NCBI GenBank assembly: GCA_947460365.1
Contig: CANHJH010000008.1
Location: forward strand, 1-36,747
DNA: 36,747 bases
Origin: Sphingobacteriia bacterium
Lineage (GTDB): Bacteria; Bacteroidota; Bacteroidia; Chitinophagales; Chitinophagaceae
Direction of reading: 5' to 3'
Shown here piece by piece: positions 1 to 9,588 of the stretch (positions within the stretch are counted from its first letter, which is position 1; each line of letters opens with the position of its first letter). Position numbers and translations under genes: made by a program. The notes under the pieces are model-generated. The model was given only the letters and a program-made list of their open reading frames with translations, did no database searches and was not told the DNA's origin.

Positions 1-180
1 ATTATAATTATCCCCCAAAGGTTTTTTGTTAACCTAATCAATGTGAATTAAGTAATTCCTAATATAATAAAATATATAAAAATATAAAACATTGAAAAAC
101 AATATTATATGAAACAAATTTATTTTAAATCTCCCTAAAATAAATAATAAATTAATTTAGAAAATGTATAAAAAGCATCA

Positions 181-223
181 TTTTATCGTTTCATTAACTG
201 ATTTTGTGTCCAAAACGATAAAA
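181..223. repeat. 11-bp perfect inverted repeat TTTTATCGTTT-N21-AAACGATAAAA upstream of ffh
   Basis: Direct reading: arms 181-191 and 213-223 are exact reverse complements. Confidence 0.6.
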
Positions 224-309
224 GTTAATTAGCGTCACATACAACTCCTCACATTTTGTGAAAATTAAATTCCATTTAAAAAACGAGTGCGCACTTTTAT
301 TTAACCCAG

Positions 310-317
310 TATATTTG
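310..317 (+). promoter_or_regulatory. Bacteroidota-type -7 box TATATTTG for ffh
   Basis: Matches TAnnTTTG about 30 nt before the ffh ATG; no clear -33 TTTG. Confidence 0.4.
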
Positions 318-347
318 CACTTCATTTCTTAACAGAGGGAGTAGATT

Positions 348-1670
348 ATGTTTCAAAGTTTATCGGAAAAGTTAGAGTCGGCCTTTAAAAATCTTAAAGG
401 CGAATCAAGGATTAATGAATTAAATATTGCCAATACGGTAAAAGATATTCGCAGAGCATTATTAGATGCCGATGTGAATTTTAAGATAGCCAAAGAGTTT
501 ACTGAAAAAGTAAGAGATAAAGCCGTTGGGGAAAAAGTAATCAATGCCATTAGCCCCGGGCAATTAATGGTTAAAATTGTTCAGGATGAGTTAACTGAAT
601 TAATGGGAGGACAAGAAGCTGCTTTTACTATTGAAGGCAATCCGGCAGTTATTTTAATTGCAGGCTTACAAGGTAGCGGTAAAACCACTTTCACCGGTAA
701 ATTAGCCAACTACCTAAAAAACCAAAAAGGGAAATCTCCGATGGTGGTTGCTGCAGATATTTACCGTCCTGCAGCCATAGACCAGCTAACTGTTTTAGCA
801 GAACAAATAGGCGTAACTATTTATAGCGAACGGGAAAATAAAGATGCGGTTTCAATCGCACAAAACGCCATCAAAGAAGCTAAAGCCACCAATAAAAATG
901 TGGTGATCATTGATACTGCCGGCCGTTTGGCAATTGATGAAGTGATGATGAAGGAAGTTGCGAATGTAAAAGATGCCGTTAAGCCTAATGAGATTTTGTT
1001 TGTGGTTGATGCCATGACCGGACAAGATGCGGTAAATACGGCAAAGGCCTTTAACGATCGCTTAAATTTCTCTGGAGTTGTATTAACAAAATTAGACGGT
1101 GATACAAGAGGTGGAGCTGCTTTATCCATAAAATACACGGTAGACAAACCGATTAAATTTGTGAGCAGTGGCGAAAAAATGGATACGCTCGATGTGTTTT
1201 ATCCTGAAAGGATGGCACAGCGTATTTTAGGAATGGGTGATATCACTACTTTGGTAGAAAAAGCGCAGGCTCAATATAATGAGGCAGAAGCTAAAAAGCT
1301 GGAGAAAAAAATCCGAAAAAATCAATTCGATTTTCAGGATTTTATGGATCAATTGCAGCAGATTAAAAAAATGGGTAACCTGAAAGATTTAATGGGAATG
1401 ATACCCGGCGTTGGGAAAGCCGTAAAAGATATCGATATTAAAGACGATGCATTCAAAGGAATTGAAGCAATGATCAGCTCTATGACGCCTTTTGAAAGAG
1501 CTAATCCAGATGCATTAACTCAAAGCAGAAGGTTAAGAGTAGCTAAAGGAAGTGGAAAAGATATTCAGGACGTAAATGCATTCATGAAGCAATTTGAGCA
1601 AATGAAACAAATGATGAAAATGATGAACAATATGCCAATGGGCGGACGGTTCCCCGGCATAAAACGGTAA
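348..1670 (+). CDS. ffh: Signal recognition particle protein Ffh (SRP54 GTPase)
   Basis: GLQGSGKTTFTGKLA P-loop, DTAGRL, TKLDGDTRGG motifs and Met-rich C-terminal M domain. Confidence 0.98.
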   Translation: MFQSLSEKLESAFKNLKGESRINELNIANTVKDIRRALLDADVNFKIAKEFTEKVRDKAVGEKVINAISPGQLMVKIVQDELTELMGGQEAAFTIEGNPAVILIAGLQGSGKTTFTGKLANYLKNQKGKSPMVVAADIYRPAAIDQLTVLAEQIGVTIYSERENKDAVSIAQNAIKEAKATNKNVVIIDTAGRLAIDEVMMKEVANVKDAVKPNEILFVVDAMTGQDAVNTAKAFNDRLNFSGVVLTKLDGDTRGGAALSIKYTVDKPIKFVSSGEKMDTLDVFYPERMAQRILGMGDITTLVEKAQAQYNEAEAKKLEKKIRKNQFDFQDFMDQLQQIKKMGNLKDLMGMIPGVGKAVKDIDIKDDAFKGIEAMISSMTPFERANPDALTQSRRLRVAKGSGKDIQDVNAFMKQFEQMKQMMKMMNNMPMGGRFPGIKR

Positions 1671-1694
1671 CTCGGTTCATTATTTATTTTTTTC

Positions 1695-1726
1695 TTTGGA
1701 TAAACTACCAAATTAATATACTTTTG
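1695..1726 (+). promoter_or_regulatory. Putative promoter TTTG-N20-TACTTTTG upstream of rpsP
   Basis: TTTG at 1695-1698 and TACTTTTG (TAnnTTTG) at 1719-1726, in Bacteroidota -33/-7 spacing. Confidence 0.5.
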
Positions 1727-1781
1727 CATTCTGGTTTCTACCAGATTAATTAATTTATTAACAGCCCTTAAATTTCTATTT

Positions 1782-2243
1782 ATGGCAGTAAAGATGAGAC
1801 TCCAAAGACACGGGAGTAAAAAAAGACCATTCTACTTCATCGTAGTAGCAGATGGCAGAGCACCAAGAGATGGTAAATTCATCGCAAAACTTGGCACTTA
1901 CAACCCATTAACAGTTCCTGCAACTATTCAGTTAGATCGTCAGAAATCATTAGAGTGGTTGAACAAAGGAGCACAACCTACCGACACAGTTCGTAGAATC
2001 CTTTCTTTTAAAGGCGTAATGTACCTTAAACACCTTTTACGTGGTGTTAAATTAGGTTTGTTTGATGATGCTACTGCAATGGCTAAGTTTCAAACTTGGC
2101 ATACAGACCACGAAGCTAGTATCACTCGCAGAAATGATGAGCATAAGAGCAAACAACGCGCTAAGAAAGTATACGTTCCAGTGGTAAAGAAAGTAGAAGC
2201 TAAAGCCGAAGAAGCTGCTCCAGAAGCACCTGCTGAAGCCTAG
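1782..2243 (+). CDS. rpsP: 30S ribosomal protein S16 with Ala/Glu-rich C-terminal extension
   Basis: [42 protein letters not shown] is diagnostic for S16. Confidence 0.98.
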   Translation: MAVKMRLQRHGSKKRPFYFIVVADGRAPRDGKFIAKLGTYNPLTVPATIQLDRQKSLEWLNKGAQPTDTVRRILSFKGVMYLKHLLRGVKLGLFDDATAMAKFQTWHTDHEASITRRNDEHKSKQRAKKVYVPVVKKVEAKAEEAAPEAPAEA

Positions 2244-2263
2244 TTTTATTTAATTTATTTTTG

Positions 2264-2296
2264 AAAGGGTTCGATTTTTTCGAACCCTTTTTTTTT
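2264..2296 (+). terminator. Rho-independent terminator after rpsP
   Basis: AAAGGGTTCG-atttttt-CGAACCCTTT perfect 10-bp stem followed by T-run. Confidence 0.85.
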
Positions 2297-2341
2297 GCCT
2301 TATTTGGTTAGACCTACCATCCATTTTGTAACTTGCACCCA

Positions 2342-2860
2342 ATGAAAGAATATATCCATATCGGTAAAATTGTTGCAGCATTTGGACTGAAAGGCGAAGT
2401 AATTATTACCCATTCCCTCGGTAAAAAAACAGCATTCACAGGCGTTGCCGCTTTATTTGTAGAAGAAGTGAAAGGCTCCTATTTACCCTATTTCATTGAG
2501 TCTTCCAAAGCCAAAGACCAGGAAGAAATGTATGTGAAATTAGAGGGGATTAATACAAAAGAAGCCGCTGCCAGATTAAATACCAGAGCGGTTTGGCTGC
2601 TCGATGCTGATTTTAGAAAACTTGCCGGTAAAAATGCACCCATTTCATTACTAGGGTATAACATAATTACCGATGAAGCCGAAGACCTCGGTCCAATTGA
2701 AGAAGTAATTGAACAACCTCATCAGGTTTTATTAAGAATTTCGTTAGATGGTAATGAAGCATTAATTCCATTGCACCAGGAAACACTCGATAAAATTGAC
2801 CATCCTAAAAAACGCGTTTATGTTACACTGCCCGATGGCTTATTAGATGTGTATCGTTAA
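2342..2860 (+). CDS. rimM: Ribosome maturation factor RimM
   Basis: IGKIVAAFGLKGEVIITH N-terminus and PRC-barrel-like C-terminus. ORF track starts at TTG 2333; ATG at 2342 preferred. Confidence 0.9.
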   Translation: MKEYIHIGKIVAAFGLKGEVIITHSLGKKTAFTGVAALFVEEVKGSYLPYFIESSKAKDQEEMYVKLEGINTKEAAARLNTRAVWLLDADFRKLAGKNAPISLLGYNIITDEAEDLGPIEEVIEQPHQVLLRISLDGNEALIPLHQETLDKIDHPKKRVYVTLPDGLLDVYR

Positions 2861-2863
2861 CTA

Positions 2864-4027
2864 ATGACTACTCCACAGCGCTATATCGCCCATTTAGATT
2901 TAGATTCTTTTTTTGTGAGTGTAGAAATGTTGATCGATCCCTCACTTAAAGGCAAGGCTGTGATAGTTGGTGGAACCCGTGAAAGGGGAGTAGTAACCAC
3001 TTGTAGTTATGAAGCCCGCAAATTTGGCGTGCGGAGTGCAATGCCCATGCACAAAGCAATGAAGCTCTGTCCACATGCACTAATTGTAAAAAGCACAAGA
3101 GGCGAATACAGCCGATATTCTCGATGGGTCACTGAAATTATTGCGGCAAAAGCACCCTTGTTTGAAAAAGCCTCCATCGACGAATTTTATATCGATTTAA
3201 CTGGAATGGATAAATACTTTGATCCACTTAAATGGACCATCGCGCTTCGAGAAGAAATTATAACTACAACCCAATTGCCTATTTCATTCGGATTGGCATC
3301 TAATAAAATGGTAGCCAAAATTGCTACTGATGAAGCAAAACCCAATGGATATCTATTTGTAAAACCCGGAATGGAAAAAATATTTTTGGCTCCTTTGCCG
3401 GTTAATAAGTTTTCTGGAGTGGGAGAGGCCCTGCATGATAAGCTGAAATCAATGGGTATCTTTACGATTCAGCAATTAAGCGAAACACCTATTACAGTTC
3501 TTGAAAATAAAATTGGTAAATCAGGCGTAGATCTCTGGAAAAAATCACAAGGTATACATGAAGGAATCGTACAACCTTATCATGAATCTAAATCCATCTC
3601 CACCGAAAATACATTTGAAACCAACCAGACCGATGAGGCATTTTTATTAAGCGAATTAGTCAGGATGACCGAAAAAGTTGCGTATGAATTAAGGAGCGAT
3701 AAAAAATTAACCGGATGTATGGCAGTTAAAATACGCTATGCAAACTTCGAAACTACTTCCAAACAAACCGCTATAAACTATACACTTAGGGATGATGAAT
3801 TGATCCCAATCGCCAAAGACCTTTTTAATAAACTATATCGAAAAGGAGAACCCATTCGGCTATTGGGCGTTCGGCTCTCCGAATTAACCAGCCATGTGCT
3901 ACAGGGTAGTTTGTTTACCGAAGATGAAAAGAAAAACCAACTATACAAAGCCATTGATGAGGTTAAAAATTTGTTTGGCAAATCAGCACTTAAAAAAGCC
4001 AGAACCATTACGGGAAAAAAAATCTAA
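2864..4027 (+). CDS. dinB: DNA polymerase IV (Y-family)
   Basis: YIAHLDLDSFFVSVE, VVTTCSYEARKFGVRSAMP and ASIDEFYIDLTG motifs. Confidence 0.96.
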   Translation: MTTPQRYIAHLDLDSFFVSVEMLIDPSLKGKAVIVGGTRERGVVTTCSYEARKFGVRSAMPMHKAMKLCPHALIVKSTRGEYSRYSRWVTEIIAAKAPLFEKASIDEFYIDLTGMDKYFDPLKWTIALREEIITTTQLPISFGLASNKMVAKIATDEAKPNGYLFVKPGMEKIFLAPLPVNKFSGVGEALHDKLKSMGIFTIQQLSETPITVLENKIGKSGVDLWKKSQGIHEGIVQPYHESKSISTENTFETNQTDEAFLLSELVRMTEKVAYELRSDKKLTGCMAVKIRYANFETTSKQTAINYTLRDDELIPIAKDLFNKLYRKGEPIRLLGVRLSELTSHVLQGSLFTEDEKKNQLYKAIDEVKNLFGKSALKKARTITGKKI

Positions 4028-4068
4028 CATTCCAGCTGAATATTAGTCTACTTATTTAGTAGAATATG

Positions 4069-4076
4069 TATATTTG
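4069..4076 (+). promoter_or_regulatory. -7 box TATATTTG upstream of peroxiredoxin
   Basis: TAnnTTTG match about 20 nt before the preferred ATG at 4095. Confidence 0.4.
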
Positions 4077-4094
4077 TATTCTAATACAAAAAAT

Positions 4095-4730
4095 ATGAGT
4101 ATACGTTTAGGGGATATTGCTCCCAACTTCAAAGCAAAAACAAGTACAGGCGATATTGATTTTTATGAATTTCTGGGAGATTCTTGGGGGGTGTTATTTT
4201 CACATCCTGCTGATTATACGCCGGTATGTACCACCGAATTGGGTAAAACAGCCTTATTACAGGGAGAGTTTGAAAAGCGCAATGTAAAAGTATTGGCCTT
4301 GAGTGTAGATAGTATTGGTAGACATGAAGGCTGGATCAAAGACATCAACGAAACACAACATACTACAGTAGGATTTCCTATTGTAGCAGATGAAGATAAA
4401 AGCATAGCCAATGCTTATGGTATGATTCATCCAAATGCCTCAGAAACATTCACCGTTCGTTCCTTGTTCATCATCGGACCCGATAAAAAAGTAAAGCTGA
4501 TGATTACTTACCCAGCATCTACCGGAAGAAATTTTTATGAAGTACTTCGTGTGATCGATTCTTTACAATTAACTGCTCAATACAGTGTAGCAACACCGGC
4601 AGATTGGAAAGACGGAGAAGATGTAATTGTGGTGCCTGCTGTGAGTACAGAAGATGCTATTCAAAAATTCCCCAAAGGTGTTAATGTAGTAAAACCATAT
4701 TTAAGGTATACGCCCCAACCCAATAAATAA
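4095..4730 (+). CDS. Peroxiredoxin (1-Cys Prx6-type/AhpC-TSA family)
   Basis: HPADYTPVCTTELG catalytic motif, Prx6-like length. ORF track start 4074 is TTG inside the putative promoter; ATG at 4095 preferred. Confidence 0.93.
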   Translation: MSIRLGDIAPNFKAKTSTGDIDFYEFLGDSWGVLFSHPADYTPVCTTELGKTALLQGEFEKRNVKVLALSVDSIGRHEGWIKDINETQHTTVGFPIVADEDKSIANAYGMIHPNASETFTVRSLFIIGPDKKVKLMITYPASTGRNFYEVLRVIDSLQLTAQYSVATPADWKDGEDVIVVPAVSTEDAIQKFPKGVNVVKPYLRYTPQPNK

Positions 4731-4737
4731 TTCAGGT

Positions 4738-4767
4738 AGAGACGCCATGTTGGCGTCTCTTTTTTTG
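4738..4767 (+). terminator. Terminator after peroxiredoxin built on an AGAGACGCCA-TGT-TGGCGTCTCT palindrome
   Basis: Perfect 10-bp stem, 3-nt loop, T-run; related to the palindrome at 23020-23038. Confidence 0.8.
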
Positions 4768-4780
4768 CGTGTCTTTGTAA

Positions 4781-4987
4781 TTAATATCTTTTAAAAACAG
4801 AAAAAATATTTCTATCCACCTTTTGATGTACAAAATCAGAAGTGTTATAGGCCACTTCTATCATAGCAATTGCAGTATTCAATTTTTCATCAATTGATTT
4901 GTCAAACCAAAATTGATGTTCAATATTCCCATCTCTAGCTTGATTTCTAGAAGCAATCGCTAAAATGTCTTCAAATTTTCTCGCCAT
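4781..4987 (-). CDS. Small hypothetical protein (MARKFEDILAIASRNQARDGNIEHQFWFDKSIDEKL...)
   Basis: Intact ORF; internal ATG at 4987 preferred over track start 5002. Confidence 0.45.
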   Translation of the reverse strand: MARKFEDILAIASRNQARDGNIEHQFWFDKSIDEKLNTAIAMIEVAYNTSDFVHQKVDRNIFSVFKRY

Positions 4988-5194
4988 AACAAAAATCTTC
5001 AAATAATGCTAATTCAATTAAATAGCCATTTTTAGATGCGCTGCTAACGAAACATGTATAGTTGAATTTTGAACTGATGAAAACTGAAATTAGTAATGCA
5101 ACTCAATAAACTTTTAGCAAATGCTATATTCCTATAATTTAAAAATTCATTTATTAAAAAAAACATTTAATTTAACTAAAATAATATCACCAAC

Positions 5195-6487
5195 ATGCAA
5201 AAAAGTTTACTATTCATTTATTTGTTCATCTCTTCTATCACTGCATTTTCACAAAAAACATTGCTTCATTGCGGGCAATTAATTGATGTGAAAAATCAAT
5301 CGGTATTAAAAGAAATGACCATCATTACTGACGGCGCTAAAATAGTGGATGTTCAAAAAGGATATATAAAACCCTCAGAAACTGATAAAGTGGTAGATCT
5401 TACCAAATTAACTGTTATGCCCGGTTTAATTGATATGCATGTACATATTGAAAGTGAAACAGGCCCTGCCAACTATTTAAATGGCTTTACCTGGAATGTG
5501 AGTGATTACGCTTTTCAATCGGTAGTGTTTGCTCAAAAAACATTGATGAGTGGATTCACTGCTGTTCGTGATTTAGGCGGTACCGGTGCTAATATTTCTT
5601 TACGTAATGCCATTAATAAAGGTTGGATTACCGGACCAAGGGTATATACTGCCGGAAAATCTATTGCTACAACCGGTGGACATGCCGACCCTACCAACAA
5701 CTACAGACGAGATCTAATGGGTGATCCTGGGCCTAAAGAAGGCGTTGTTAACGGGGTGGAAGATTGTGCCAAAGCAGTTCGTCAACGTTACAAAGAAGGT
5801 TCCGATTTAATTAAAATTACGGCAACCGGTGGGGTGTTAAGCATGGCAAAAGATGGAAGCGGTGCTCAATTCACCGAAGCAGAGGTTAAAGCAATTGTTG
5901 AAACTGCAAAAGACTATGGATTTAAAGTTGCTGCACATGCTCATGGAGCAGAGGGCATGAAACGTGCAGTATTAGCCGGAGTAAACTCTATTGAGCATGG
6001 CACTTATATGTCGGAAGAAGTGATGGATTTAATGAAACAAAAAGGTGCTTATTTAGTGCCTACCATTATTGCAGGTAAGTCTTCTGCCGACTCCGCCAAA
6101 AAGCCCGGTTATTACCCCGAAATTGTTCGGGCAAAAGCCTTAGTAGTAGGTAATTATATTCAGGCAACTTTTGCGAAAGCATATAAGCGCGGAGTAAAAA
6201 TTGCATTTGGAACAGATGCCGGTGTATATGCACATGGAAAAAATTGGTTAGAATTTGTTTATATGACCGAAGCTGGTATGCCAATTTTGGAAGCTATTAA
6301 AACTGCTACCGTAAATGCTGCTGACTTACTAGGCGATGATAATATTGGGAGTATTGAAAAAGATAAATTAGCTGATATTATTGCAGTAGAAGGCGATCCG
6401 GTTAAAGATGTAACCAGCATGGGACGTGTAAAATTTGTAATGAAAAATGGGGTAGTGGAGAAGCCTTTTACAGCTGCTCAAAAATAA
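5195..6487 (+). CDS. Secreted amidohydrolase family protein (imidazolonepropionase-like metal-dependent hydrolase)
   Basis: Signal peptide; VMPGLIDMHVHIE metal motif; AAHAHG, IEHGT, FGTDAG motifs. Confidence 0.92.
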   Translation: MQKSLLFIYLFISSITAFSQKTLLHCGQLIDVKNQSVLKEMTIITDGAKIVDVQKGYIKPSETDKVVDLTKLTVMPGLIDMHVHIESETGPANYLNGFTWNVSDYAFQSVVFAQKTLMSGFTAVRDLGGTGANISLRNAINKGWITGPRVYTAGKSIATTGGHADPTNNYRRDLMGDPGPKEGVVNGVEDCAKAVRQRYKEGSDLIKITATGGVLSMAKDGSGAQFTEAEVKAIVETAKDYGFKVAAHAHGAEGMKRAVLAGVNSIEHGTYMSEEVMDLMKQKGAYLVPTIIAGKSSADSAKKPGYYPEIVRAKALVVGNYIQATFAKAYKRGVKIAFGTDAGVYAHGKNWLEFVYMTEAGMPILEAIKTATVNAADLLGDDNIGSIEKDKLADIIAVEGDPVKDVTSMGRVKFVMKNGVVEKPFTAAQK

Positions 6488-6505
6488 AAACATCCCATTA
6501 AATAA

Positions 6506-7216
6506 TTACCCTTTCCATTTCCTTAATTGCTGCAATAACGCTTTTAAATCTTTAGGTATAGGGGCTTCCAGATTATATTGGTGGCCCTTATACTCAAAAT
6601 TTAAGCGATGCGAATGCAATGCCAATCTGGCTAAGATTGGCTTTTCTTCCTCTGCTACTTTTGCTAATTTAAAATTCCGTTTGATAGAACTTAACAATAT
6701 CGGTTTAGGATCACCATATATTTCATCACAAACAATGGAGTGACCTATATGTTGCATGTGCACCCTAATTTGATGCGTTCTTCCTGTATGTATCTGAAAT
6801 TGTACCCACGAGAATAATCGGAAAGATTCTAACACTTCATAATCGGTGAGTGATGGCTTACCTTTTACATGGGTAAGCATTTTAGTTGCTTTACCCGGAT
6901 GCTCCATAATTGCAGCATCAATTGTTCCTGTTGGATTCATCATTTGCCCATATACCAACCCTACATAAAATTTGTCCATATCCCTACCTTCAAATAGCAG
7001 CGATAGCGCTTTGTGGGCTTCCTCATTCTTCGCAAAAATAATTACACCGCTGGTATCTCTATCTATTCTATGAACAGTAAAAATATTCCCGTATTTGTTT
7101 TTCAAAATACTTTTTAAGGAGATTTCCTGTCCCATTCTATCGGGTATACTCAACAATCCGGATGGTTTATTGAGGGCTATAAAGTCTTCGTTTTCAAAAA
7201 TAATATCTAACTGCAT
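6506..7216 (-). CDS. RluA-family pseudouridine synthase
   Basis: HRIDRDTSGVIIFAKN and FQIHTGRTHQIRVHM motifs. Confidence 0.92.
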   Translation of the reverse strand: MQLDIIFENEDFIALNKPSGLLSIPDRMGQEISLKSILKNKYGNIFTVHRIDRDTSGVIIFAKNEEAHKALSLLFEGRDMDKFYVGLVYGQMMNPTGTIDAAIMEHPGKATKMLTHVKGKPSLTDYEVLESFRLFSWVQFQIHTGRTHQIRVHMQHIGHSIVCDEIYGDPKPILLSSIKRNFKLAKVAEEEKPILARLALHSHRLNFEYKGHQYNLEAPIPKDLKALLQQLRKWKG

Positions 7217-7219
7217 AGT

Positions 7220-8317
7220 CTATTCGGCTGTCTTGTTTTTTCTGATGAATGACTTATTCATGAATTTTAGTAAACGAACTTCTTTCTCATTTAAGAAACG
7301 CCATTTACTTCTTTCTACATTTTTCTTGGTAAGATTGGCAAACATCACTCTGTCTAATGCCTTTACATCATAGCCTAAATGTTCAAAAATTCTTCTTACA
7401 ATTCTATTCCTGCCACTATGAATTTCTATACCTACTACATTTTTGGTTTTGGCATCTGCATACCCAACTGAGTCGGCGGCTACAAAACCATCTTCTAAAG
7501 TTACACCACTAACAATGAGGTCTAAATCCTTTTTAGTTACAGGTTTGTCGAGCGTTACTTCGTAAATTTTCTTTACTTCAAACGAAGGGTGGGTAAGCTT
7601 TTGAGCCAATTCTCCGTCATTGGTCAGTAATAAAACTCCGGTGGTATTTCTATCTAAACGCCCAACTGGGTAAACTCTTTCAGGGGTTGCATGTTTAATT
7701 AAATCGAGTACGGTTTTTCTGCCCTGTGGGTCACTAGCCGTAGTAATAAAATCCTTCGGTTTGTTTAATAAAATATACACCGAATTTTTTTGTAAGAAAA
7801 CAGCTTTCCCTTTTACAACTACTTTGTCTGACTGGGTAACTTTTAACCCTGGTTCAAATATTTTATCGCCATTTACAGTTACTTTGCCGGCTTTTACCAA
7901 TTCTGCTGCTTCTCTTCTTCCACATACACCGGCATGTGCTATATACTTATTAAGCGGCATCTGTTCAGTTGCAACCGAATGTTCCTCTTTTTGATTTCGT
8001 GATGCAGCTGCCGGAGCCGATTGTTTAGTAGTGTTGGTTTTAAAATCTCTTTTATCTATGGCAGCTTTTTGGGGTCTTTCTCCAGCCACATGTTTATCTG
8101 CTTTGGGTATACCTTTTGAAATAGGTTTAACACGTTTGTCTTCGGGTTTTTCCCAAACTTCTCCACGTGCTTTGGCTTTTTTCTTTTCCCTCATTTCTTC
8201 ACCCGCTGCGCGGGCTTCAGCCTTTACTTTTCGCTTTTCTTGGCGCATCGCCTCTTTAATAGCACTACCTTTTTTCTGATTGGTAAATTTGCTGAAATTG
8301 TCGGTTCTTTTTTGCAT
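7220..8317 (-). CDS. RsuA/RluB-family pseudouridine synthase with basic N-terminal extension
   Basis: S4-like domain, VGRLDRNTTGVLLLTNDGELAQKLTHP, and EIHSGRNRIVRRIFEHLGYDVKALDR. Confidence 0.92.
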   Translation of the reverse strand: MQKRTDNFSKFTNQKKGSAIKEAMRQEKRKVKAEARAAGEEMREKKKAKARGEVWEKPEDKRVKPISKGIPKADKHVAGERPQKAAIDKRDFKTNTTKQSAPAAASRNQKEEHSVATEQMPLNKYIAHAGVCGRREAAELVKAGKVTVNGDKIFEPGLKVTQSDKVVVKGKAVFLQKNSVYILLNKPKDFITTASDPQGRKTVLDLIKHATPERVYPVGRLDRNTTGVLLLTNDGELAQKLTHPSFEVKKIYEVTLDKPVTKKDLDLIVSGVTLEDGFVAADSVGYADAKTKNVVGIEIHSGRNRIVRRIFEHLGYDVKALDRVMFANLTKKNVERSKWRFLNEKEVRLLKFMNKSFIRKNKTAE

Positions 8318-8351
8318 GTTTTTTAGTTTGCTGTTTTACAACAGGGTTTTT

Positions 8352-8385
8352 AAGTCAAAAGTCAAAAATTTTAATTTTGACTTTT
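8352..8385 (-). repeat. GTCAAAA heptad repeat/inverted repeat overlapping the rlmN stop
   Basis: aagtcaaaagtcaaaaattttaattttgactttt; AAAAGTCAAAA pairs with TTTTGACTTTT. Confidence 0.6.
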
Positions 8386-9468
8386 ATTCGCGAGTTGTCC
8401 GCAGGCTGCATCTATGTCTTTGCCTCTACTTCTTCTTAAGCGCGCATTCACTTTATTAGCAGCCAAAATATTCATAAAATTTTGTACATCTTCTTCATCC
8501 GGTTTGGTGAACTTAAAAGCATCAATGCTATTGTATTCTATGATGTTGATTAAGTCGGCCGGAATTTGTCGGAATACTTTCGTGAGTTCTTCTGCGTCTT
8601 TTGCAGAGTCATTCAAGTTTTTAAATAAAATATATTCCAGGGTTATTTCATTACCGGTTTTTTTATAAAAATAGTTCAGTGCCTCAATCAACACTTTAAT
8701 ATTGTTGGTTTCATTGATGGGCATGATCTGGTTGCGCTTCTCATCATTGGGTGCATGTAAGGAAAGCGCCAATTTAAACCGAACTTCATCATCTCCCAAC
8801 ATTTTAATTTGTTTGGCAACACCTGCGGTAGAAACGGTGATTCTTCTCGGACTCATAAATAAACCATCTACGGCAGTAATGCGCTCAATAGCTCTCATTA
8901 CGTTGCCATAGTTCATCAATGGCTCACCCATACCCATGAATACAATGTTGGTGAGTTTTTTTTCGTAAGCCTTTTCACTTTGTTGGTTGATTAAAACAAC
9001 TTGGTCTACAATTTCATCGTAAGTGAGGTTTCTCTTTCTATCCATATAGCCGGTGGCACAAAACTTACAGCTAAGGCTGCAACCTATTTGTGAAGAAACA
9101 CAGGCTGTTTTTCGTTCATCTGTAGGAATAAGCACTCCTTCTATATTATGACCGTCAAAAGTGGTAAAACGGCTTTTAATGGTTCCGTCGGTACTAAATT
9201 GGGTAGCATTTACTTTTAATGCAGGGAGAGAAAAATCAGTGGATAGTTTAGTTCTAAGGTCTTTGCTTAGGTTACTCATTGCCTCAAAACTGTGGGCATG
9301 TTTCTGCCAAATCCATTCCTGTAGCTGGTTTAAACGAAATTTCTTTTCGCCAATACTGTTAAAATAGGCTTCTAAATCGGCCCTGCTTTGGTGCCGAATA
9401 TTTGGTAAAGGGGAACTCATAACCGCAAAGATTGCTTTATTTTCCCATAATACGGAGGGGAATGCCAA
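8371..9468 (-). CDS. rlmN: 23S rRNA/tRNA adenine C2-methyltransferase RlmN (radical SAM)
   Basis: CSLSCKFCATG radical SAM motif, VFMGMGEPLMNY, and AACGQLA near the C-terminus. Start may be internal (MSSPLPNIRHQ). Confidence 0.95.
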   Translation of the reverse strand: MAFPSVLWENKAIFAVMSSPLPNIRHQSRADLEAYFNSIGEKKFRLNQLQEWIWQKHAHSFEAMSNLSKDLRTKLSTDFSLPALKVNATQFSTDGTIKSRFTTFDGHNIEGVLIPTDERKTACVSSQIGCSLSCKFCATGYMDRKRNLTYDEIVDQVVLINQQSEKAYEKKLTNIVFMGMGEPLMNYGNVMRAIERITAVDGLFMSPRRITVSTAGVAKQIKMLGDDEVRFKLALSLHAPNDEKRNQIMPINETNNIKVLIEALNYFYKKTGNEITLEYILFKNLNDSAKDAEELTKVFRQIPADLINIIEYNSIDAFKFTKPDEEDVQNFMNILAANKVNARLRRSRGKDIDAACGQLANKSQN

Positions 9469-9588
9469 TTATTAACTATATATTACTGAAATATTAAGTA
9501 TGAACTAATCATTACCTTATTCGTTAAATAGGTAAATTACATTCAATTAAATTGCATCGAGTTATTTAAAAAAAATCAAAATACACGT

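Noticed and set aside
353-1147. Antisense ORFs inside ffh, and many similar antisense ORFs in the track (e.g. 7761-7994, 8031-8279, 32522-33067, 36102-36371)
   Set aside because: They lie opposite well-supported conserved genes, have no recognisable motifs and look like shadow ORFs.
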